Notes under the pieces: model-generated | What the model saw: only the letters and a program-made list of their open reading frames with translations | Databases searched by the model: none | What the model was told of the DNA's origin: nothing | Source: an uncultured Bacteroidota bacterium | GTDB lineage: Bacteria; Bacteroidota; Bacteroidia; Bacteroidales; F082 | DNA: 50,852 nucleotides | Direction of reading: 5' to 3' | Assembly (NCBI GenBank): GCA_903957365.1 | Contig: CAJBPB010000378.1 | Location: 1-50,852 of the forward strand | Made by a program: the position numbers and the translations under genes | Part shown: positions 45,366 to 50,852 of the stretch, in pieces | How the letters are laid out: each line of letters begins with the position of its first letter | Numbering within the stretch: position 1 is the first letter of the stretch

Positions 45366-46115
45366 ATGCTTACACTCGAAATTTGTGCCGGCTCCGCTGT
45401 TTCTGCCCTAAGGGCAGAAAAAGGCGGTGCACACCTTATCGAATTATGTGAAAATCTTCCTGTAGGCGGAACAACGCCATCGATAAAGTTGCTCCAGGAA
45501 GTTATGGCTTCTGCAAAGATCAGAACGCATGTTTTGATCCGTCCGCGTGCTGGTGACTTTGTTTATTCAAACAGAGAAATTGATGAAATGATTAGCTCTA
45601 TTGAATCAGTAAAAAATGCCGGTTGTTCTGGTGTTGTCATCGGAGCGCTTGATCGCTGTGGCAATCTGGATGAGGATGCAATCAAGACTTTGATCATGGC
45701 TGCTGACGGATTGTCATTGACCTTTCACCGTGCGATAGATGTGGCAGCTGAGCCATTGAAACAAATTAAAAAGTTGATTGATCTTGGATTTGATTATGTA
45801 TTGACTTCCGGTCAGCAACCTACTGCAGTGGCCGGGATTCCAATGTTAAAAACCATGTACGAACAATTTGGAAATCTAATCAGAATTATTGCCGGTGGCG
45901 GTGTAAATAGCACAAATATTCAACATATTGCAATGGAAACCAAAATATTACAGTTTCATGGCTCTGCCCGGAAGTTGGCTTCACGTGAAGCACTTTTACC
46001 AGCCTTGCAATTTGGAATTACCGGAAACCAGGTTGTTCCTGTGATAAATGAAGATACAGATCTTGACGAGGTAAAACGATTGTCTGGTTTTTGCAGTTCA
46101 ACAAACAGTTTTTGA
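45366..46115 (+). CDS. cutC: CutC family protein
   Basis: A 249-residue TIM-barrel protein of the CutC family, called a copper homeostasis protein, though the copper link is uncertain. Motifs: LEICAGSAVSALRAEKGGA, RIELCENLPVGGTTPS-type (here LIELCENLPVGGTTPS), VLIRPRAGDFVYSNREI, LTFHRAIDVAAEPLKQI, VLTSGQQPTAVAG, IRIIAGGGVNSTNI. The ATG at 45366 is chosen over a TTG three bases before it. It lies 24 bases after hutU and 53 bases before the GH2 gene. In other Bacteroidetes cutC is often near glycosidases (from memory). Confidence 0.9.
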   Translation: MLTLEICAGSAVSALRAEKGGAHLIELCENLPVGGTTPSIKLLQEVMASAKIRTHVLIRPRAGDFVYSNREIDEMISSIESVKNAGCSGVVIGALDRCGNLDEDAIKTLIMAADGLSLTFHRAIDVAAEPLKQIKKLIDLGFDYVLTSGQQPTAVAGIPMLKTMYEQFGNLIRIIAGGGVNSTNIQHIAMETKILQFHGSARKLASREALLPALQFGITGNQVVPVINEDTDLDEVKRLSGFCSSTNSF

Positions 46116-46146
46116 GTTATTTCAACGGGAAACATGGCTATATTTG
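46111..46146 (+). promoter_or_regulatory. Candidate promoter for the GH2 gene
   Basis: TATATTTG at 46139-46146 matches TAnnTTTG fully, 22 bases before the ATG at 46169. A TTTG at 46111-46114 is 24 bases upstream (a slightly long spacer) and overlaps the cutC stop. Confidence 0.45.
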
Positions 46147-46168
46147 ATCCTGATTCAAAATAAAAAAA

Positions 46169-48745
46169 ATGGCTGATCCTGAAAATTCAATTTTTTCGAA
46201 TTATTATTTTCATTGCTATCGATGCATATATATTCTGTTTTTTCTATCATTTTCGATGCAAATCTCAGCACAGGAAGCGCTTTTGCAGCAGTTAGACAAT
46301 CATTGGATAGTTTCCAATCCAAAAAATAATTCTGATTATCCAGCACAAATTCCATCTGAAGTTCACCGGGTTCTGTTTGAAAACAAGGTAATTTCTGATC
46401 CGTTTTTTGGAAATAATGAAGTCGATCTGCAATGGATTGGTCAGCAGGAATGGGTTTTTTCTTGCAATTTCACACCTGATAAAAAATTATTTGCCTGTGA
46501 TCAAATTGAATTGCAGTTTCCCGGATTAGATACATATTGTGACATTTATCTCAATGACAGTCTGATCCAGAAAACCAATAATGCATTCCGAAGCTGGAAT
46601 ATTCCTGTAAAAGATCTGTTAAAAAGTGAAAATAACATATTGGAAATCAGATTTTTTCCCATTGATAGTATACAGGAAACAGCCGCAAAGCAATACCCTT
46701 TTACTTTTCCGGAGAGCCGGTGCTTCAGTCGGAAACCAGCATATCAGTCAGGCTGGGACTGGAGTCCGGTATATAAAACAATGGGAATTACGAAACCCGT
46801 CAAACTCCTTGGCTGGCATACTGCTGTGTTACGAAATTTAACAGTAAAGCAAACATCTTTAGATAGAAATCGGGCCGGAATCAACTTTGTCGCCGAAATT
46901 GAAAGTGCAGAAAAACAGTTGGTTACAGTTATGATCAGCGATGATTCTTCTAAAATTAAGCAACATCAGATCGAACTTCTCGACGGGCATAACCGGATTG
47001 AAATTCCATATACTTTGCTTAATCCCAGACTTTGGTGGCCCAATGGTCTGGGTGAACATAACCTTTACCATTTTGAGGTTTCGATCGTAAAGCAGAATGA
47101 AATACTTGATAAGAAAGCAGTGGTAACAGGATTTAGAACGGTTGAGTTAATCAATGAACCTGATTCCATTGGCAGGTCATTCTATTTCAAGGTGAATGGG
47201 AAACCTGTTTTCATGAAAGGAACGAATTATATTCCACAGGATAATTTCGTAACAAATATTACACCTGACCGGATAAGAAAACTAGTTACTGATGCAGCCA
47301 AAGTGAATATGAATATGATTCGTGTCTGGGGTGGGGGCGTATATCCTGATGATTTTTTTTATGAGGTTTGTGACAGTCTGGGTTTATTGGTCTGGCAGGA
47401 TTTTATGTTTGCCGGAACGATGTATCCTTTTGATAATGAATTTATTGCCAATGTTGAAGCAGAAGCCCGTGGCCAGATTCAACGAATTGGTTCGCATCCT
47501 TCTTTGGCGCTGTGGTGCGGTAACAATGAGGTTAGTGAGGCCTTTCACAATTGGGGATGGCAGAAATCGTTGCATTGGAATGCAACAGACTCAGCAAATA
47601 TCTGGAAAGGGTATCTGAAATTGTTTGAAGAAATTTTGCCTGAACTGGTTATGGAATTGGATTCAGGACGAATCTATTGGCCAAGTTCGCCATCGGTTGG
47701 CTGGGGCCGGAAAGAGAGCCTGCTGCAGGGCGATTGTCATTATTGGGGTGTTTGGTGGGGCGAAGAATCTTTCTTTAAATACGAAGAAAAAGTGGGTCGG
47801 TTCATGAGCGAATATGGATTCCAGTCGATGCCGGAAATGAGTACCATTGCTAAATTCACTAATCCGGAAGAGCTGAGAATTGATAATGTATTGTTACAAT
47901 CACATCAGAAACACCAGCGAGGTAAATATCTGATTGATAAATATATGGAGGAAGAATTTCCTGTTCCAGCGGATATTGGGGACTATTTGTTTGTGAGTCA
48001 GCTGGTTCAGGCATCGGGCATGGTGCGTGCCATCGAAGCCCACCGGCGTGCAATGCCTTATTGTATGGGAACCCTTTATTGGCAGTTAAACGACAGTTGG
48101 CCGTCTATTTCCTGGTCGTCGGTTGATTATTATGGAAAATGGAAGGCCCTGCATTATAAATTGAAAGATGCTTTTGCGCCTGTATTTATTTCATTTGATA
48201 CGAGTCAGAATAATCCTGCAATTTTTGTTATCAATGATGCTCCAGTGCCTCTGCAGGCAAGGTTGGTTGTGAAATTACAAACATTTGAAGGAGAAACCAT
48301 TGAATTATTTATAAGCGATTTAATTGTCCCTTCCTCACCTGAAAAAATTGTCCTTGATTTGCCAATAACGTTTTTAGCAAGTCGAAAAAACCTTACAGAT
48401 TATTTTATTCATGCAGAATTACTTGTTAATGAAAATATTATCGCCAGAAAGCAACATTATTTCATTCCATCTAAATATTTACATCTATCAAATGAACAGC
48501 CTGAAATACAATGGATCAATAGAAATGATTTTATAGAAATTTCAGTCACTGCAAAATCATTAATCAAGGATTTCATGCTTCAGAGCAATGATAGTGAAGG
48601 CTTTTTTGAAGAGAATTTCACAGATTTATTACCTGGTACTACACGGCGTTTCATCTTCAGACCATCAGGTGATATTTCATTCAGTGAGTTGCTTTTTGAA
48701 TCAAAATCAATGAATGGAATTGTAAATAACATAAAATCAGAATAG
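46169..48745 (+). CDS. Glycoside hydrolase family 2 beta-mannosidase-like
   Basis: An 858-residue protein. Its N-terminus holds a hydrophobic segment (CIYILFFLSFSMQISAQ) typical of an exported Bacteroidetes enzyme, after 20 unusual residues; the true start could be later. Sugar-binding and Ig-like domains (about 40-330) precede a TIM-barrel: VWGGGVYPDDFFYEVCDSLG, acid/base Glu454 in LWCGNNEVSEA, and nucleophile Glu548 in FMSEYGFQSMPEM. GTLYWQLNDSWPSISW marks the aglycone side. Motifs match GH2 beta-mannosidases (mannose from N-glycans or mannans) more than beta-galactosidases. It stops one base into the next open frame. Confidence 0.88.
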   Translation: MADPENSIFSNYYFHCYRCIYILFFLSFSMQISAQEALLQQLDNHWIVSNPKNNSDYPAQIPSEVHRVLFENKVISDPFFGNNEVDLQWIGQQEWVFSCNFTPDKKLFACDQIELQFPGLDTYCDIYLNDSLIQKTNNAFRSWNIPVKDLLKSENNILEIRFFPIDSIQETAAKQYPFTFPESRCFSRKPAYQSGWDWSPVYKTMGITKPVKLLGWHTAVLRNLTVKQTSLDRNRAGINFVAEIESAEKQLVTVMISDDSSKIKQHQIELLDGHNRIEIPYTLLNPRLWWPNGLGEHNLYHFEVSIVKQNEILDKKAVVTGFRTVELINEPDSIGRSFYFKVNGKPVFMKGTNYIPQDNFVTNITPDRIRKLVTDAAKVNMNMIRVWGGGVYPDDFFYEVCDSLGLLVWQDFMFAGTMYPFDNEFIANVEAEARGQIQRIGSHPSLALWCGNNEVSEAFHNWGWQKSLHWNATDSANIWKGYLKLFEEILPELVMELDSGRIYWPSSPSVGWGRKESLLQGDCHYWGVWWGEESFFKYEEKVGRFMSEYGFQSMPEMSTIAKFTNPEELRIDNVLLQSHQKHQRGKYLIDKYMEEEFPVPADIGDYLFVSQLVQASGMVRAIEAHRRAMPYCMGTLYWQLNDSWPSISWSSVDYYGKWKALHYKLKDAFAPVFISFDTSQNNPAIFVINDAPVPLQARLVVKLQTFEGETIELFISDLIVPSSPEKIVLDLPITFLASRKNLTDYFIHAELLVNENIIARKQHYFIPSKYLHLSNEQPEIQWINRNDFIEISVTAKSLIKDFMLQSNDSEGFFEENFTDLLPGTTRRFIFRPSGDISFSELLFESKSMNGIVNNIKSE

Positions 48746-48765
48746 TGAATAAACTCCAGAACAAT

Positions 48766-49620
48766 ATGAAAAGAACCCTGATATTTTTATCAATACTATT
48801 TTTAAGTGGAATGCAACTGGTTGCACAACAAACTTTTAAGATCATGACCTACAATATCAGGTTAGACACACCTGATGACGGGCAGAACGCATGGGTTTTC
48901 CGAAAAGATTCTGTTAATTCCTTTTTGAATAAGGTTCGTCCTGATATTTTTGGTTTGCAGGAAGTTGTGCATAACCAATTGACTGACATCCAAAAGGCAT
49001 TACCAAATTATGGCTTTGTGGGCGTCGGAAGAGCCGATGGAAAAACAGCAGGCGAATATTCACCTGTTTTTTATCTTTCAGGCAAATTTGAAAAGTTGGA
49101 TGAAGGTAATTTCTGGCTGTCAGAAACTCCAGAAATTCCAGGTTCGAAAAGCTGGGATGCCGCATGTGAACGGATAGTAAGTTGGGTTTGTCTGCGAGTA
49201 AAATCCAGTGGAGATACTTTATATGCATTCAATACCCATTTCGATCATATCGGAGTGGCTGCGAGATTCAACAGCGCAGGATTGATTTTAGAAAATATTG
49301 GTAAAATTACCGGAAATCATGCAGTTGTTTTGATGGGTGATTTTAACTCCCCAACTGATGAGTCTGCTTACCAAAGACTCATCACCGATTCCAAAACAGG
49401 CCTGAATGATTCCCGTAAGATGTTTCAAGACAATACTTTAAAAGATGAAATTACCTATACAGGTTTTGATCAGCTTCCTGAAAATGATGCATTCATCGAT
49501 TTCATTTTTATTAATGGTCGTTTCAGTTCAGTCTCCAGTGAGATAAAAAAAATAAATGACCGGAATTTTTATTTTTCCGATCATTTACCTGTGGTATCTG
49601 AAATTGTATTTGTCAAATAG
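48766..49620 (+). CDS. Secreted endonuclease/exonuclease/phosphatase-fold protein
   Basis: A 284-residue protein with signal peptide MKRTLIFLSILFLSGMQLVA. EEP-fold motifs: MTYNIRLDT, IFGLQEVVHNQL (metal-binding Glu), TLYAFNTHFDHIG, VLMGDFNSPTDE, and FSDHLPVVSEI at the C-terminus. In Bacteroidetes such proteins are often found beside glycosidases and may act on phosphate or sugar-phosphate esters, but the substrate is not known here. GTG at 48745 overlaps the GH2 stop; the ATG at 48766 gives the signal peptide and is preferred. It is likely co-transcribed with GH2. Confidence 0.85.
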   Translation: MKRTLIFLSILFLSGMQLVAQQTFKIMTYNIRLDTPDDGQNAWVFRKDSVNSFLNKVRPDIFGLQEVVHNQLTDIQKALPNYGFVGVGRADGKTAGEYSPVFYLSGKFEKLDEGNFWLSETPEIPGSKSWDAACERIVSWVCLRVKSSGDTLYAFNTHFDHIGVAARFNSAGLILENIGKITGNHAVVLMGDFNSPTDESAYQRLITDSKTGLNDSRKMFQDNTLKDEITYTGFDQLPENDAFIDFIFINGRFSSVSSEIKKINDRNFYFSDHLPVVSEIVFVK

Positions 49621-49707
49621 AGTTCAATCTCTTTTAGTTAATGGATTTGAATAGAGACAGACTCACCGCATTGTTTAAAAGATATTGAAACAGGATCGTT
49701 CAGTTAC

Positions 49708-50694
49708 TTATTCAACTTGTTTTTCCAATTCTTTGTAAACCAGGGCACTTGCTCCGACAATAGCAGCATCACCACGTTTAAGTTGTGAAGGTAACACCTT
49801 GATCTTGTTTTTGAAAGTAGCCAAAAGATTTCGTTCCATGCTTTCAATGGTAGGCTTGAAAATATAATCGCCTGCAGCAGTTGGTCCGCCAAAGAGGAAA
49901 ATAGCTTCCGGACTTAAATGATGTGCAGTATCAGCCAAGCCCTGACCAAGCCAGTTTCCGGTAAGTTCAAATACTTCCAGGGCAATTTTGTCACCTTGTT
50001 CGGCAGCTTCGAAAATAATTTTTGAATCAAGATCATTGTAACTGTATCCGGCAAGTAAGCTTTTTGTATCGTTGTATTTTGCCATCAGATCGAATGCAGT
50101 TCTTTTCATACCGGGAGCTGAACAATACGCTTCAAGATGACCCAATCCTCCGCATCCACATTGACGGCCGTTCGGAACAAGGACTGTATGTCCACATTCA
50201 CCGGCAAAACCGTCATGACCATAAACGAGATCGCCATTGACAACAATTCCACTGCCAACACCGGTCCCTAATGTATAAACCACAAAGTTCTTCATGCCTT
50301 TGGCTCCGCCATAAATCATTTCACCGATGGCAGCGGCATTGGCGTCATTGGTGATGGCGAGTGCCTTCAGCTCAGGAAACTGAAGTTTCAGTAATTTGAT
50401 CATCGGAACCACGCCCTTGAAAGAAAGATTTGGCGCCTGCTCTATCGTTCCGGTATAATAATTGGCATTGGGTGCGCCAATTCCAATACCCAGAATATCA
50501 ATATTCTTATTCAGTTTTTTTACCGAATTGATGAGTTCACGCATTGCTGCGCTTAATTCTTCAATATATTTATCAATATCACCATGCGACGGCGTCAGAA
50601 TATTTTCCTTTACCAATACATTTCCGTCAATGTCAACAACACCAATAGCGGTATTTGTTCCACCTATATCTACTCCAATTGCAACTTTTGTCAT
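49708..50694 (-). CDS. ROK-family sugar kinase (glucokinase-like)
   Basis: A 328-residue cytosolic kinase. The N-terminal ATP site is VGVDIGGTNTAIGVVD-like (AIGVDIGGTNTAIGVVDIDG). The ROK signature carries GECGHTVLVPNGRQCGCG with His and three Cys of the zinc site, followed by GLGHLEAYCSAPG. GLGIGAPNANYYTG-type (LGIGIGAPNANY) and FGGPTAAGDY are also present. Likely substrate is glucose or mannose, but N-acetylglucosamine and others fit the family. Another gene follows the start side (a transporter end at 50786), so the two are probably one operon (transporter, then kinase). Confidence 0.9.
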   Translation of the reverse strand: MTKVAIGVDIGGTNTAIGVVDIDGNVLVKENILTPSHGDIDKYIEELSAAMRELINSVKKLNKNIDILGIGIGAPNANYYTGTIEQAPNLSFKGVVPMIKLLKLQFPELKALAITNDANAAAIGEMIYGGAKGMKNFVVYTLGTGVGSGIVVNGDLVYGHDGFAGECGHTVLVPNGRQCGCGGLGHLEAYCSAPGMKRTAFDLMAKYNDTKSLLAGYSYNDLDSKIIFEAAEQGDKIALEVFELTGNWLGQGLADTAHHLSPEAIFLFGGPTAAGDYIFKPTIESMERNLLATFKNKIKVLPSQLKRGDAAIVGASALVYKELEKQVE

Positions 50695-50785
50695 TTTTTT
50701 ATATTTATTGGGCTATCATTTTTATTAAAGCTGAAAGTAACATGCCGGTCAGTAATCAGACTTTCGGCATGCTGCTTTGAATAAT

Positions 50786-50852
50786 TCAGGCTTTACGGAT
50801 TTTACTTCCTTTCACAGCGTAAAAGAAGATGTACAGGTAACAGATCGCTGGA
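50786..50852 (-). CDS. C-terminus of a FucP/GluP-type sugar transporter, partial
   Basis: The last 21 codons before a TGA at 50786-50788 read PAICYLYIFFYAVKGSKIRKA. The hydrophobic segment and basic tail resemble the end of the FucP/GluP major facilitator transporters. It lies 91 bases upstream of the ROK kinase on the same strand, a known pairing. The rest is outside the window. Confidence 0.55.
   Translation of the reverse strand, partial: PAICYLYIFFYAVKGSKIRKA

Overview
The window looks like a chromosomal piece of a Bacteroidota genome, probably an environmental and at least partly anaerobic lineage of the Bacteroidales/Marinilabiliales type. Evidence is the set of Bacteroidetes-style -7 boxes (TAnnTTTG), two secreted proteins with C-terminal type IX secretion (T9SS) sorting domains, many lipoproteins and outer-membrane barrel proteins, a Kdo transferase, and a GH38/GH2/ROK/FucP-type sugar-use set. 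No phage, CRISPR array, tRNA or rRNA was found. Mobile signals are limited to short non-autonomous repeats.

Layout. 1-710: start of a sulfide:quinone oxidoreductase, running off the left edge. 920-6531: an Ig-like lipoprotein, adenine deaminase, and a coupled FemAB-like/glycosyltransferase-like gene pair. 6876-9964: two lipoproteins of unknown function around a YiiX-like permuted papain-fold lipoprotein. 10121-14798: Kdo transferase with a barrel protein, an M16 peptidase, and an exported protein coupled to an O-methyltransferase. 15016-17452: purine locus, with purE divergent from hpt and an unusual double adenylate kinase. 17487-18541: HutD/Ves-like and YkgJ-like proteins. 18638-23361: an operon of an ECF sigma factor, a membrane-anchored barrel-like partner and a PKD-repeat T9SS protein, with a possible autoregulated promoter at one end and a good terminator at the other.

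23653-29816 is the most interesting region: a three-gene flavin/iron-sulfur complex (NuoE-like, NuoF-like, and a 1230-residue fusion of a NuoG-type N-module, an NfnB/GltD-type flavoprotein, two ferredoxin-type clusters and a molybdopterin-fold domain without an active-site Cys/Sec). It looks like an electron-bifurcating NADH/NADPH/ferredoxin enzyme with an extra vestigial MopB domain. Its stop codon lies inside an octamer tandem repeat, followed by two head-to-tail miniature inverted-repeat elements; a relative of one sits next to the purE stop codon.

30433-36830: orphan PAS histidine kinase, a divergent subtilase lipoprotein, a T9SS propeller-like protein and a barrel protein. 37328-50852: a mannose-glycan theme (GH38 alpha-mannosidase-like, GH2 beta-mannosidase-like, EEP hydrolase, ROK sugar kinase, end of a FucP-type transporter) interleaved with tcdA, leucyl aminopeptidase, urocanate hydratase and cutC. 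The glycan genes could release mannose or other hexoses in the periplasm, take them up and phosphorylate them, while pepA and hutU feed amino-acid breakdown.
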